Positions 20,826 through 32,794 are shown, counted from the first letter of the stretch. The stretch is DNA of 64,000 nt from Isoperla grammatica (GCA_945910005.1 OX246745.1:14098274-14162273), one strand, 5' to 3'. The notes: generated from the letters alone by a model not told the origin. Made by a program: numbers and translations.

Positions 20826-21050
20826 GGAATAGACTATTTTCAAAATTTATCTAGGACCCTTATACTGAGTTCATCATGGTCCTCTTAATCTTCAATGACA
20901 ACAATGCACAACAATTAGAAATGAACCCTGATATAACATTTGAAAACTAGTTTTTATTGTTATGCATTGTTGTCATTGAAGAGTTAGAGGACCCTGATTA
21001 ACTCAGTCTAAGGATTCTAGATCAATTTTGAAAATGATCCATTGTATTCT
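20826..21050. repeat. Long inverted repeat (foldback), ~85-bp arms
   Basis: Left-arm blocks TTTTCAAAATTTATCTAGGA and TTCAATGACAACAATGC reappear as reverse complement in the right arm (GCATTGTTGTCATTGAA, then CTAGATCAATTTTGAAAA). The loop is about 50 bases. This is typical of a foldback MITE; no clear target duplication is seen. Confidence 0.75.
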
Positions 21051-22025
21051 CTGGGCACCTTTCCTCGTGGACTAGGACTCAATGTTTGCACAACCTTTCT
21101 CCCAGGGATTGGAGTGAGCTATTGGTCCATAAAAAATACTAGGTGATTCTGATTACTCATTATTGAGTTTACTAAAATCCTCTTTTTAAATATAGTCTAT
21201 AAAATGAATTGGTGTTGCCAAAATGAACAGATCTGTTGTTTGTTGTACGCTACAGTTTTGAGTATAAATAGATTTGGAAGCACATAATAATTCACCGGGA
21301 AAAGATAAATCCGCTTTTTAACCAAATATGCAACCCTCAAAAATTCGCTTCGTTTTGACATTGGTGCAAAGTAGAGTCATCGGAAAAGATAGGCTAATAA
21401 AGAATTCAGGGACATTTTTTTTGCCCAGAGTTTTGCTTTTTGATTACAAACTGAAAGGAAACTTGTAGGGCGTAAACGCCATCCGCAATTGGCATGCCGG
21501 CATGCTTTTACTGTCTTCATTAGCGCTAAGGAAAAAATAAAAAACGGAATTCAGATTCGATTCATTCAAATTTCTTTTTCAATTGAACTGGTGTCGCGGT
21601 GTAAGTTCTCTATAATTAGAATCTCGAGTCCTTCTATTATGATTACTAATATTCAGTCGTCATCGTGACGCAAACAAAACTTGTTTGAGTATCGTTGTTC
21701 AAACCATCTAGGCAAAATAGAAATTCAAATAGGGTACTTCATGTAAAAGCTGAGTAATGAAATCTTGAATTCTTCACCAGTTGGCAGTTTCGAATGCAAA
21801 ACTCATGTCATTACAGTCGCGAACAGGAAATTTGTGCCCAAGCGTAGTTTCAAACTAGATCGTATAATTGGCGTCTGCCATTACTCGCGAGCACCAAATT
21901 TGTGATTTTTGAGAGTTGCCTATTCTTAAATTCAATTCACTTGCATTCAATTCACAATTCACTGTCAATTCACTTTGCTGAATTAGGTTACAATCTTTAT
22001 ATGACTCTTTGTGTTTGGAGCTGTG
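21051..22025. other. No feature recognised
   Basis: AT-rich sequence with a small GGCATGCCGGCATGC palindrome near 21491. No gene, RNA or complete repeat can be supported. Confidence 0.3.
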
Positions 22026-22026
22026 C

Positions 22027-22108
22027 TCTTTTATGCCATTCATTGTTGTATATAATATGAATAGCTGTTCTCTTTTATGCCATTCATTGTTGTATATAAT
22101 ATGAATAG
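22027..22108 (+). repeat. Two-copy ~40-bp tandem repeat
   Basis: CTCTTTTATGCCATTCATTG followed by TTGTATATAATATGAATAG appears twice back to back. Confidence 0.85.
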
Positions 22109-22120
22109 AAACATTTAATA

Positions 22121-22322
22121 AATAAATACTAAGTCCATAAACTAGTTCATGTTCACTAATTAGGTCACAACCTCTAGATGCCCTTCAAAAAAAATACTAA
22201 GTCCATAAATTAGGTCGCAACCTCTAGATGACCTTCAAAAAATATACTAAGTCCATAAATTAGGTCGCAACCTCTAGATGACCTTCAAAAAATATAGTAA
22301 GTCCATAAACTAGGTCACGATG
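22121..22322 (+). repeat. ~59-bp tandem repeat, about 3.5 copies
   Basis: Units share ACTAAGTCCATAAA.TAGGTC, then CAACCTCTAGATG.CCTTCA and an A-run. Single relatives (CTAAGTCCATAAACTAGTTC, 22929; 23073) lie near the predicted 3' end of the minus-strand locus. Confidence 0.85.
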
Positions 22323-22629
22323 AATTCGTTGCCCGATCTGTGCTTCCAAATATTATTCATGCTCGTTATTGTATGTGTATGTAGTGTGGTGCTGGTATCT
22401 TTGCAACCGTTCCTCTCGCTCAGACAGGACTGATGATGGAAATGCTTGAAAATTTATCGAGTTCTGTCGTCAGTCCTGTCTTGGCGTTGGGGAGAAAACT
22501 CTGTGAAGCTAAAAAGTTTCGACGCTACACCTGGTCGCTTGAAAAATGCAAAAAGACTTAGTATATAAAAAGGGGCTTTTTTGGGCATATTTTTGCCATT
22601 TTTTCTGATTTTTCCAGGTTTTGTTTGTT

Positions 22630-22715
22630 AAATTTTATAAATTTCTATAAAATTTATAAAATTTATAAATTTTTTATAAATTTTATAAAATATTTATAAA
22701 TTTTATATTGTTTTG
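22630..22715. repeat. AT-only low-complexity palindromic tract
   Basis: Repeated AAATTTATAAA/TTTATAAATTT strings, almost pure A/T and self-complementary. A hairpin-capable pair CAGACAGGACTGATG / CGTCAGTCCTGTCTTG lies upstream at about 22421-22487. Confidence 0.7.
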
Positions 22716-22869
22716 TTGTATTATTGTTGAATAAATATTATTTGAAAAGAATGTTTTGTGTTTTGTTTGTGTTGTGTGCTAGTTCACGAGGTGAACTAGG
22801 TCAGGAAAGTGAGGAGGCAATGGGAATGCTGTAAACAAGGTGCTAAGTACAAAGTACTGTATACAACAA

Positions 22870-23225
22870 ACGGCCTTGGTTAAACAATATTTATTAAACA
22901 TCTTATATAACATGGCACTCAAAAGTAGACTAAGTCCATAAACTAGTTCACAAGCCGAACTAGGTCATGAACAAGCATGGGAGAGAGAAAAGGGTTAGTG
23001 CAATGAACACAACAGCATGAGTTAAATGGCATATATTGAGAAAATCAGTACAGTATATTCACCACAGCAAGTAGGCTAAGTCCATGGCCTTGAGATTTGT
23101 GTCGTCCGGGATCGGCGTTGGAGACTTGTCGAACGACGTTTGAGTGAGAAGACGCATGTGGTCGAAGGAGGTGTAGAAGTTCGGCAAGTGATGTGATCGT
23201 GAAGGGTATGAACCCTTCAAGCCAC
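22870..23225 (-). other. Candidate terminal exon (A) of minus-strand multi-exon locus
   Basis: On the minus strand GTTCTTGGTTCCAG precedes GTGGCTTGAAGGG at 23225, the same TTCCAG|G.{2}GC start as the duplicated exons at 29986-32285. Two frames are open for about 55-60 codons; one contains SHHLPNFYTSFDHMRLLTQT and ends AYLLW. No donor follows, and a minus-strand AATAAA lies near 22887 (plus-strand TTTATT), so this is best read as the last exon with its tail. Coding status is unproven. Confidence 0.4.
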
Positions 23226-23706
23226 CTGGAACCAAGAACAAGACATTAATTAGTGATGTAACATGTTAGAAGAACAGACATAACTTCCGTAATTACTTTC
23301 ATAGCGGAAATACATGGAATGTTCCGTGCACCTTCGGTACTACGAGAGCTCTGTCGGCATGTACAAGGTAAGCTAGTTGTTGGGCTCATATTTCCACTAC
23401 CAAAGTAATTACGGAACGTAGAATTTTTGTATTGTAACTAAATAACTGAACAAACATTGAAATAAGATTTTAAATAGCAAATGCTAATTAAGTCTTGAAC
23501 ACATGAAACACTGCCAACTACGCATCCAATTCTTTTTCTGCACTACTTTGGTTTGGGGCAAATTTGAAATTTAAGACTTGTTCTCTTGAATGCACAATTT
23601 TGTATTTAGTATTTACTTTTACTTAGCAAAAGAATTTTGTTTAAGATTTCTTCCTGACACAGCATAGCTGGTTATGTATTATTATTTTCTTATTCTATGG
23701 TAGGCC

Positions 23707-23973
23707 TATATAATGTGAGGAAAGAATCCAACAGCTTACCTTCATGTAAAATGACAGATTTGCGAGTTTGAAGTACACATAAAACGTAATACAAATATAA
23801 CGAGACGTTTCGACCGAGGTCTTGTTCACTCAAAAGAATTTCTCTCGAGTGAACAAGACGTCAGTCAAAACGTCTCGTTATATTTGTATTATGTTTTTTA
23901 TGTGTACTTCAAACTCGCAAATCTGTCTTCTTACACGAAGGTAAGCTGTTGGATCCTTTCCTCACATTATATA
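23707..23973. repeat. Near-perfect foldback element, ~125-bp arms
   Basis: The left arm (TATATAATGTGAGGAAAG, CCAACAGCTTACCTTC, CAGATTTGCGAGTTTGAAGT, ATATAACGAGACGTTT) is mirrored by the right arm. The loop is about 15 bases around AAAGAATTTCTC. Arms differ at only a handful of positions. It lies in the last intron of the minus-strand locus. Each arm carries an AAGGTAAGC splice-donor-like string, so a donor is offered on either strand. Confidence 0.9.
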
Positions 23974-24499
23974 TCATTACAAGATTTAGTTTATTAACGT
24001 ACTCGTTACAACGCGAGTTAAGGCTGTACAATTTATATGGAGAAATCAAGTTCAAGTTATGTTGTATTGCCAAGTTCTAAACAAAGTCCAGTCTGCTCAA
24101 CTTTCAAAGATTGTGTTGCAATTATGACTTTAGCACGACTGGGACTCGAACCCAGATGTAACCAAAGAATGATATGTTCAGAGATTTAAAATGTTATTTT
24201 ATAAGATACTATGTATGCACCAAGATTGTGTATTAATTGAATCAATATTGATTCACATTTCATTATGATTAGTAGGCCTAATCAAGTAGTAATTAAGTAC
24301 TAATTTTGGTCGCAGATTGCTCTTATACCGATCTTCAAATCTTAATTTATGGGCTTTAAAGGCTGGTTTTCCGAAACTTCAAATACAGTTAAATCAAAAC
24401 GGGACATGACATTTTCTTTCAATGGAAAGTGTTCAGTAACTTCGGAAATAGAATAAAAAGGAGGATAGTGAATTTGAGCTTACAAACCTATTTATTTGG

Positions 24500-24965
24500 T
24501 TCAGAAGTACAACTTAGTTTTAAATGGTTCAAGTTTGCCTGAGGATAGTCTTAATAATAATCATCTTTGTGCATATAGTATTAGTAGGCTATAAATTAAC
24601 GAATAAATGGCAGTGGTTTTACGTTAAATGAACTGGCATACAACTTAAGTTTTTAATGACTCGAGTTTCCTGGAGATAATTACAACCATCAATCTTTGTC
24701 CATATAGTTGTCTATAATAACAAATTAGTGGTAGTGCATTTCCATTTTAACTGAAGTAAACAACTAAGTTTTAAATGACTCAAGTTTCCTTATAGATAAT
24801 CTTAATAATAACCATTGTGCATATAGTTGGCTATAATAGACAAATTAGTGGTAATGGATTTACACTTTTAACTGCAGTACAGTAGTTAAGAAGCTATGAA
24901 CTGTACGATTCAAGTTTCCTCGCAGATAAGCTGTAACCTTTGTGCATGGAGTTCGCTGGCTAAAA
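24500..24965 (+). repeat. Diverged tandem repeat, ~118-133-bp units, four copies
   Basis: Units share ACAACTTAGTTTTAAATG.. , CAAGTTTCCT..AGATAAT and TTTGTGCATATAGTTGGCTA. Starts are near 24508, 24641, 24759 and about 24885. Divergence is moderate. Confidence 0.7.
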
Positions 24966-25369
24966 CTAAAGGTAGGTACGGAAAAGTCGAGTTATCCAAT
25001 TTGATTTTACTTTTTCGCATTTATTACTTCAAAATTTGCATTTAAACGCACATGTGTGGTTATAGGGAACTTGCAACTGACGTAACAGCCGAACTACAAC
25101 AATGTAATAAATGAATTGAACTGGTGGACAAACAACAATCTGTCAGAAAGTAATATCTTTGCAAATAATGAGGAGAAACAATTAGTTGTAACGATAGTAA
25201 CTGCTCGCCAGATAAAATTTAAGTTCAGTAATGGACAGCAACTATCTGAAAGTTTGTAAACGTTCTGAACGTTTGTTTTTTCCAACTTCAGAACTTGAGT
25301 TTTTTTTGACAGCTTGTTTGTCCATCGGTTCAATTCATTTGTTTCATTGTTGTGTTTTGGTGTTGTGTG

Positions 25370-26420
25370 TACCCTATTGGGGTAGTAAAAGCAGTTTAAT
25401 ACCAGACAAAGCAATTTCTAAGCGGTGTGGGATAAAATGGTATTTTTGTATTAATTTGACTACGTGACTCCATCCCAAACAAAAAATACCAACAATACGG
25501 CTTATTTCTAAATCATGATTTTTTCCCTCGAAATTTTGCTAAGGTACCTACTATAGACTTCAAAAATGATCAAAATTTGTAACGAATGATACATGTACAA
25601 TTCGGCCCAAATATTATAGGGGATGTTTATTTATTGAAGAATAATGCCTAACATTTTCCCCTTCTTTTGTGGTTAAGGTTGAAGACTTGCAATTTAATGC
25701 CAGACTCAGCAATTTAAACTATACCGATTTGTTAGCGTTTTGGACTATATATGTGCAATAAAATGGTATTTTTGTATTAGTTTTGACTAGTGACTACATA
25801 CCGAACAAAAAATACCAACAATATGGCTTATTTGTGGCTTATTATGGCTAGTGACTACATACCAAACAAAAAATACCAACAATATGGCTTATTTCTAAAT
25901 CTTGGTTTTTTGTTTCAATTTTATTAAGACTTCTAAATTGACAAAATTTGAAACGAATGATACATGTACAATTCGACAAAAATATTATAGGGGATGTTAC
26001 TTTCTAGAAGAATATTTTTCCCTTCTTTTGTAGTGTTGGGGGAAGTACAAGCAGTTTAATGATAGAGACAGCAATTTAAAATATATTGTTTTGTTAGCAT
26101 TTTGGTCTACATGTCTAATAAAGTGGTATTTTTGTAATATTTTTGACTACGTGACTCCATCCGAAGCAAAAGTACCGACAATATGGCTTATTTCTAAATC
26201 ATGATTTTTTGTCTTGAAATTTTGTAAATACTACAGACTACAAAAATGATCAAAATTTGAAAAGTACATGTACAATTTGACCCAAATATTAAAGGGGATG
26301 TTTATTGAAGAAAAATATTTTGTACTAGTTTTGTGGTTATTGGTGAAGTACACACAGTTTAATGCCAGAGACAAAAATTTAAACTACTTTATATTGATTT
26401 GTTAGCGTTTTATCTAGATA
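25370..26420 (+). repeat. Satellite-like tandem repeat, ~305-325-bp units, three-plus copies
   Basis: Landmarks recur at 25441, 25767 and 26127: TGGTATTTTTGTATT, ACTCCATCC.AA.CAAAA.. , TACCAACAATATGGCTTATT, GATCAAAATTTG, ATACATGTACAATT and ATTATAGGGGATGTT. The middle unit has an extra internal ~57-bp duplication (25795-25910). Separate relatives at 35690-35790 and 36360-36660 show that the family is dispersed. Confidence 0.85.
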
Positions 26421-27265
26421 TCATCGGTGAAGTGACCGAAGAAGATACAGTGCATTGCCTTTTTGACAAAATTTATTTATTATTTCGAAATCATAAATCC
26501 CATTGACGCAGTTTGAATTCCCGCTAGTACTAGCTAAATTAAGCAATAGAAATGATGTGAAGACATTACACCGCGTATGAGCAAAAACCAAAGAAATGCT
26601 ATGGCCAAACCGCATTAGTACTCAGAATACTCAGAATATGAATGCTAAAATTACGTATGTTATTTAAATATGTAGTATTTTTAATTTATAAATTATCTCT
26701 ATGTTATCTATGTTAATCAAAATCACACTTTCTGTAGATGTAACAAGCATTAAACAATATTCGATTTCTTTTATTTGTGTCATTCCCTGAACCTTAGTCA
26801 TTTTATCTGGAAGTGCCTTTTCCTGTTTTGTCTCTCCTGAACAATTTGTGAACCTATGTGGTATTTCAAAACATGAGTATTTTAGACATATCTGCTAAAA
26901 ACTACAAACCTCTCACCGAGAATTACATTCAGTTAATCAGTTTATGACTAAAATGTGATAATTAATAGTTTTAAAGTGCTACAAAAAAGTGTTTTATAAT
27001 GTGCGTAATCATCTAGGTGTTGTTTGACCTGTTGCTGTGATAAGAGGGATACATACTGAACTTCACCAACTAGTGTTGGGATTACGTTGTAAGGAAACTT
27101 GAGTCACAGTTTATGTTAAGTTGCATTTTATATTATATTATTAGAACTTTGAACATATAAATTAGGTTACTTGAGTCATTAATAATTGCTAAATAATTGG
27201 AATTTCATTACAGCCAAACCTTCCTATACTACATTAACTGCATCCATAGATTGATTTGAAGTAGA
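26421..27265. other. No feature recognised
   Basis: AT-rich intronic or intergenic sequence. The short frames carry no recognisable domain. Confidence 0.3.
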
Positions 27266-27269
27266 CCTA

Positions 27270-27549
27270 CAGTAGAGTTCCGCAGGAGTTTACACCATGG
27301 CCACATTATTTTCCCCCGTTTTGGACACTCATAGATACGTTGAAAGATAATCTACCCCGGGATTTCTTGTTTTCCCAGAACAATCGGACCTCATCGCCTT
27401 GAAGAATGTAATGTGTGTATTCAGTCATCTGAATTCCTCGTCCTTTGCTCGAGTTTGAGTGGAGATAATTGCTCGACAGGACTTTGCTCTAGGGGTGTAC
27501 CAAGAAAACTACCTTAAAGGTTGGTGTAAACTCCCACGGAACTCCACTG
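27270..27549. mobile_element. Tc1/mariner-superfamily (pogo-like) MITE
   Basis: 280 bases with ~28-bp inverted termini: CAGTAGAGTTCCGCAGGAGT then TTACACCA on the left, and the complement of CAGTGGAGTTCCGTGGGAGT then TTACACCA on the right. TA dinucleotides abut each end (27268-27269, 27550-27551), the target of this superfamily. No transposase is encoded. Confidence 0.9.
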
Positions 27550-27637
27550 TATGCAATGTCCTCTTTCAGTTACAGACATTTACAAATTTTTAAGTAAAAA
27601 TATGGGCTAAGTGATTGCCCTATTTAACTCAACTCAC

Positions 27638-27770
27638 CAAAAGTGTGGATCAGTTTGAACTGTGCAGATAGTCGTGGGTGCTGGAGGTAAGCTGGTTCAA
27701 GTCTCGAGTCTTGAGGGGGAGACGGAAGAAGACGATGTGATGCCAGACGGTGCTTCACGTTGCAAGTAGT
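27638..27770 (-). other. Candidate exon B of minus-strand locus
   Basis: On the minus strand GTTTTCAG precedes ACTACTTGCAACGTG and the exon ends ACACTTTTG before GTGAGT. The 3' half keeps CAGCTTACCTCCAG, the core motif of the duplicated exon family. One phase is open throughout (TTCNVKHRLASHRLLPSPPQ..). It is 133 bases long and the most diverged member. Confidence 0.4.
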
Positions 27771-27949
27771 CTGAAAACAATACAGTGTCTTAGAAAGGTT
27801 GACACAATCCTGGTTCATAGCTATAGAGATGTGCAAAAATGGTTCTCTCAATTTTGAAATTTCACAGCTTGATAACAGAAAACAGCAATTTTTAGTAACA
27901 TAAAAAGCCACACATATGCTCCCGTAGCATTGAAAAAAAATGGGTACAT

Positions 27950-29790
27950 TATGTTATCGATAGATGTAGCATTAATGTTGGCCATTTTGCATCGATCAAC
28001 TTTCGATTGCACAGACCCCAGGATAATTTAAACGTACGATTGATTTAAAAGAAAAACAAGTATATGTGAGAGTGACCATCAGTTTTAATTTGGAGCTCAA
28101 TTTCATCTTAAAAGTAAAAAGTTATCTAATTTTAGAACGACTTTAAAATTGCACGAGCTACTTCGCGTTTCAAGACAATGGCCAATTTTGCCGCTAGTTT
28201 GCGGTTTCAACTAGAATATCGCAAATTAAGTGATCCCATTCAATCGCAGTTCAAGCGATTCATGTGCAAACTGAATTTGAAGGTCCTATTAATATTTATT
28301 TACTACTAACACTATTTACAAACTATTTATTTATTTAGTTTAAAGTATTTACAACAAATCAACAATAATTTTTTGTCACCATTGTTGCATATCTTGATCT
28401 ACAGCTAAATCTTTCCAGTACCTTTTCCACACTATATTAAAATGTAATTTATTAATGAAAAAGATGAATTTAGAAAAATATTAAAAATACCCCCAAACAA
28501 AGCTCGCAATTCCAAAATTAACAGTAATGCCAAATTAACTATTTAATTCCAAATCCCCCAGATTTACTGCCGTATCTTCCATGTTGGCAACACCAGCAAA
28601 GTACACCACTCACAATAATTCTTATGCTCATATATTTACATAACTATCTTGAAACATTTACATTAATTTTAATTTTAGTTTTAAGTGACATTTTGAATGG
28701 AAATTTTGCAACTCACATCTCTACCCACAGCTAAAACTAGCAAAATAGCTTGTGCACATACAGTATGTGATAAAACGAAATGTGTTATTTGATGCATAAT
28801 GACAGATCTTTTCATTAATCTCCATATACTATGTCATAGTTGAAATCAAATTGCAAAATAACTAAATAAGCAAATTTTGGAATTTTACACAAAAGGGAAC
28901 ATTGAGTTCGCAATGTAAGTAATGCAGAAAAAATAAAAACCACTTTTGGCATTTTTTAAAGGCAAAATTTAGGATAAAATAAAAGCATTTTCACACACCT
29001 CTATGTATCAGGCAACTTAAGAGGGGGTTAAGTTACGTGCTTGTGAGAGAAACTATTTCGTATAATGTAGTGCAATCTATACAATTGATGTGACAATCAT
29101 AAGTTAGTAAATTGCCACTGTAATTCTGGTTTGAAATATGGATGAAACAAGCAGTCTGATAAACCAAGTTTCATGAAAGTTCTCACTCTTATTGCTTAGA
29201 TCAGTTACTTAAATAAAAAAGAGTTGGATCGACACTTCACTTACAACTTTATGAGCAATATACAATACATTCAAATACATCCTCAATAGCAACTCGTGAA
29301 TTAACGCGAGCAAGCTGTTAAGAGTTTTATCTATGCTTGAAATTTAGAATTTTAGATGGAGCTAATTTTTTTTGGCTGCTGGGTAGAGAATCGAGTAGCT
29401 CAATTTGTGTATTACTTAAGAAATGTAGAAATTAGAAATGTCGGTACCGTACCTAATTAGTTTTAATGCTAACAAAGCACAATTTTAAAGTAAATCCAGC
29501 CCACCCATCAAAGAACAATTTCCTGAAGGTCAGTATGTTATTTTTCAATTTGAGACCCCTCTTTTATGTTAATTCTACTCCTAACCAAACACAGCAACCA
29601 TCTGATTAATTCCCAAGTTACATTTAAGAAAGCAAATTAATCCTACAGTTCCCATCCCCATTATAGATTCCTATTTGGCTATTATACTTGAGCATACTCT
29701 GGACTAGAACTGTATCAATGTAAACGAGTATTTCAATCCCTAACCACAGCCCACCTGATCTGTAGCTATTCCCTAACTGCACTAAGAAAG
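27950..29790. other. No feature recognised (long intron of minus-strand locus)
   Basis: AT-rich sequence with no repeat copy or gene I can support. Confidence 0.3.
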
Positions 29791-29799
29791 GAAGGGTAT

Positions 29800-29960
29800 A
29801 GTCGTCGTACAACAACTTCGGTAATGCTTCCGTCACGGGTGGGTGAGCGGCAGCCAACCAGCGACCGTGGCCAATTCAAATACCTGCTCGGGTTGGCCGA
29901 GACCGTAAACACGTCATTGATTGATGACGAAAGCATTACCGAAGTTATTGTATGACGACT
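29800..29960. mobile_element. Short MITE with ~36-bp inverted termini
   Basis: The left end AGTCGTCGTACAACAACTTC then GGTAATGCTTCCGTCA is mirrored on the right by TGACGAAAGCATTACCGAAG and TTATTGTATGACGACT. The ~85-base middle is GC-richer. There is no clear target duplication, so the superfamily is not assigned. Confidence 0.8.
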
Positions 29961-29985
29961 TTTAAGTGTGTTCTAGTTAACTCAC

Positions 29986-30157
29986 CGCAAGCACGCTGAA
30001 GATGACTGCATGGTAGAGTTCTCGAGGTAAGCTGGATGTCTTTGATGCCGATTGTAGAGTTGTCGATGGGAGTGGGCTTGATACTTGAGAGAGGCGTGCA
30101 TCTGTGGAAACAGCCATGCGTTATGCAGCATATCACAGCGTATATCTCCAATGCCAC
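29986..30157 (-). other. Candidate exon C of minus-strand duplicated-exon array
   Basis: 172 bases. On the minus strand ATTTTCAG precedes GTGGCATTGGAGATA, with a GTGAGT donor after GCTTGCG. It shares ATTG.AGATA, then TC.AGTATC.AGCC, GGCATCAAAGACATCCAGCT and TTACCTCGAGA with exons D-H. In the phase shared by the family it reads LSSIKPTPIDNSTIGIKDIQ followed by LTSRTLP. Confidence 0.55.
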
Positions 30158-30600
30158 CTGAAAATAAAAGACACAACAGAATTAGAACAATGTTGGGAGC
30201 TTGAGTAAGTATTATATTGACAGCTTGTTAGAAAGTTTCCACAATGAATGAGTTAACCATGATCTACTATTGGAGACATCCCCCCCTTGGTAGCCCCCCC
30301 CCCCCCATTATGTCCCCCTGCCACCGTTTTATCTTTAATCTTCTCAAACCAAACAGTGATCATTGACTAAATCCCAAGTTACATTTAAGAAAGAAAATAA
30401 TTGCTATTGAAAACAGTCTCCGTTATAGCTTTCTATTTCTGGACTCAACTGTAGACCCCATCCATGTAAACTAGTATTTCAATCCTTCACAACCAGCCCA
30501 CCTGATTTGTAGCTTTTCCCTTAGTGCAGTGTATACTTAGTGCCTGCGTATGTGTACCCTACAGACTGAACCAAATAGCTTTGAAAGATAGTTTACTCAC

Positions 30601-30754
30601 CCAGCCCACAGAATTAAGAAGACTGCAAGGTAGAATCTCTCAAGGTAAGCTGGATGTCTTCGATGCCGCTTGCAGAGTTATCAACACGAGCTGGCTCGAT
30701 ACTCGAGGGAGGCGTGGAAACGACTGCGCATTGTGCAGGTATCTTCAGTGCTGC
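30601..30754 (-). other. Candidate exon D of minus-strand duplicated-exon array
   Basis: 154 bases. On the minus strand TTTGTTTCCAG precedes GCAGCACTGAAGATACC, with donor GTGAGT after GGGCTGG. From the exon start phase 0 reads AALKIPAQCAVVSTPPSSIE followed by PARVDNSASGIEDIQLTLRD, and it stops 20 bases before the donor. The 3' end differs from the other copies. Confidence 0.55.
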
Positions 30755-31052
30755 CTGGAAACAAAAATACAACAGAGTTTAAATAAGTTGGGAGCTACAA
30801 AAGTATTATGTGGTATTATATTGGCAGCATAATGTCTCTTCTATACTGGTAAAGTAACTAATGCTTGGTCATTTTTTGGAAAATTATTTTTGTGACTACT
30901 AGAAGGTACTGTATTTTGTGCTGCTTTTGAATTTGGAAATTTAACTTTGTGTTGTGCATCTTGTAATATAATATGCAGCTTGTTGTCTCAACAATACATG
31001 TAGTAACAATTCTAAAAATTAACTTCAAATTTTATTATTTTTTTTAACTTAC

Positions 31053-31226
31053 CGAAATACTCCACGGTGCAATGCCATACATGACTGCGTTGAAGGTCTC
31101 GAGGTAAGCTGGACGTCTTCGATGCCGATTGCAGTCTTGTCGAGACGAGCGGGCTCGATGCTCGAGGGAGGACCGACCTGCGTTGTGCAGGCGCACACAC
31201 CAGGTAATAGGTATCTTCAATGTTGC
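31053..31226 (-). other. Candidate exon E of minus-strand duplicated-exon array
   Basis: 174 bases. On the minus strand TTTGTTTCCAG precedes GCAACATTGAAGATACC. The donor GTAAGT follows GGAGTATTTCG. Strongly alike to F and G across exon and acceptor. The shared phase reads PSSIEPARLDKTAIGIEDVQ followed by LTSRPSTQS. An extra ~12 bases near its start shift the frame relative to D. Confidence 0.6.
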
Positions 31227-31690
31227 CTGGAAACAAAAATACAACACAGTTAAAATAAGTTGTGAGCTACATAAGTATTATGTGGTATTATATTGGCAGT
31301 ATAATGTCTCTTGTACACTGAGCTATTAACTAATCCTTGGTAATTTTTGAAAAATTATTTTCCTAACTAGACGCCACTTACTGTAGCCTATTTGTGCTGC
31401 TTTTGAATTTGTGGAAACATGACCTTCAACGTAATGATCAAAATTAACACCCAAGTTGCATTTAATTTAGAATAACGAAATTTAAAAACTAGGATGAATA
31501 ATAATAAACTTACCATACATACAGAAGACTAATTAGATAATTGCATTTGTTGAAGACAATTAAAAAAAACAATAAATGACAACGTTGTGATAATTTACCA
31601 GTGAAATGGCAAAGGCAACAAAAATGATTTATCAAATTTGTTTAGTTTATTTTGGAATATTTAAAGTTACGTAGCTATATTTAAACTCAC

Positions 31691-31850
31691 CGAAATACTC
31701 CAAGATGCAATGCCGTATATGACTGCGTTGAAGGTCTGGAGGTAAGCATGGACGTCTTGATGCCCATCGCAGTTTTGTCGACACAAGCGGGCTCGATGCT
31801 CGAGGGAGGTGCGGAACAGACCTGCGTTGTCCAGATATCTTCAGTGCTGC
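31691..31850 (-). other. Candidate exon F of minus-strand duplicated-exon array
   Basis: 160 bases with TTTGTTTCCAG acceptor and GTGAGT donor after GGAGTATTTCG. One phase is open through the whole exon and back across the acceptor: GSTEDIWTTQVCSAPPSSIE then PACVDKTAMGIK and LTSRPSTQS. The flanking intron (AAAAATACAACAG.GTTAAA) is duplicated with the exon. Confidence 0.6.
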
Positions 31851-32115
31851 CTGGAAACAAAAATACAACAGTTGAAATAAGTTGGGAGCTTAAGCAAGTA
31901 CTATATTCGCAGCATATTGTCTCTTCTACACTGGGAAATGAAGTAATGCAATGAAGTAAGCAATAAGTTGCATTTGTTGAAGACAATAAAAATTCACTAA
32001 TGACAACTTTGTGATATTTACCACTGAGATTGAGAAAGCAAAAAAATGATTTGACAAGTTTGTTAATTTTAATTTTGGAATATTTAGTTAAAGTTAAGTT
32101 ATAGTTAAAACTCAC

Positions 32116-32285
32116 CGAAATACTCTAGATGCAATGCCGTATATGACTGCGTTGAAGGACTCGAGGTAAGCTGAACGTCTTCGATGCCGATCGAAGACTT
32201 TTTGACACGAGCGGGCTCGATGCTCGAAGGAGGCGCGGAACAGACCTGCATTGTGCAGGCGCACACCAGGTATCTTCAATGCTGC
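32116..32285 (-). other. Candidate exon G of minus-strand duplicated-exon array
   Basis: 170 bases with TTTTTTTCCAG acceptor and GTGAGT donor. Phase 0 from the start reads AALKIPGVRLHNAGLFRASF and stays open to the donor. The family phase reads PPSSIEPARVKKSSIGIEDV. Entering in the phase left by exon H meets TGA after two codons, so an H-G joint would terminate translation. Confidence 0.6.
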
Positions 32286-32496
32286 CTGGAAAAAAAAATG
32301 AAACAAGAGTTAAAATAAGTTAACAGCTTGATTATATTGACAGCATAATGTATCCAGTACTGGGAAATTTAACTAATTACTACAAATTATATCCACTTTC
32401 ATAAAATCCCAACAAAATCTATGAGAAGGCAACAAAAATGATTTGGCAACTTTTCTGGTTTAATTTTGGAATATTTAGTTATAGTTATAAACTCAC

Positions 32497-32643
32497 CGAA
32501 ATAGTCGAAGATTCAATGACGCACATGACTGCGTTGAAGGTCTCGACGTAAGCTGGATGTCTGCGATGTGGGTCGAGCTAGTAGTACGACAGGCAGGTGC
32601 AGAAGTCGGCACTGATCCGGACGACGGGCTGCGCAGCTCTCGG
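32497..32643 (-). other. Candidate exon H (second exon) of minus-strand locus
   Basis: 147 bases; acceptor GAAAATATAG, donor GTGAGT after GACTATTTCG. It completes the Ser codon left open by the exon at 33933 and stays open for 48 codons: RELRSPSSGSVPTSAPACRT, then STHIADIQLTSRPSTQS. ADIQLTSRPSTQS is the motif shared with the downstream exon copies, in the same phase. This is the best hint that the locus encodes a peptide. Confidence 0.55.
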
Positions 32644-32794
32644 CTATATTTTCAGAGAACAAAAACAAGAGATTAGAAATCTACAGAAATCAATTCCCTC
32701 AAGTGTTAATAAGTTATTCCTGAATCATGTAATTTGTAATTAAAATAATTTAATCGATAGAACAAAATCTAATTGAAAGTAGATTGATTCAAAT

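Noticed and set aside
24128..24152. Possible tRNA on the minus strand (T-arm GGGTTCGAGTCCC)
   Set aside because: Only the T-arm/B-box is present. No acceptor or anticodon stem can be formed upstream, so it is at most a SINE remnant.
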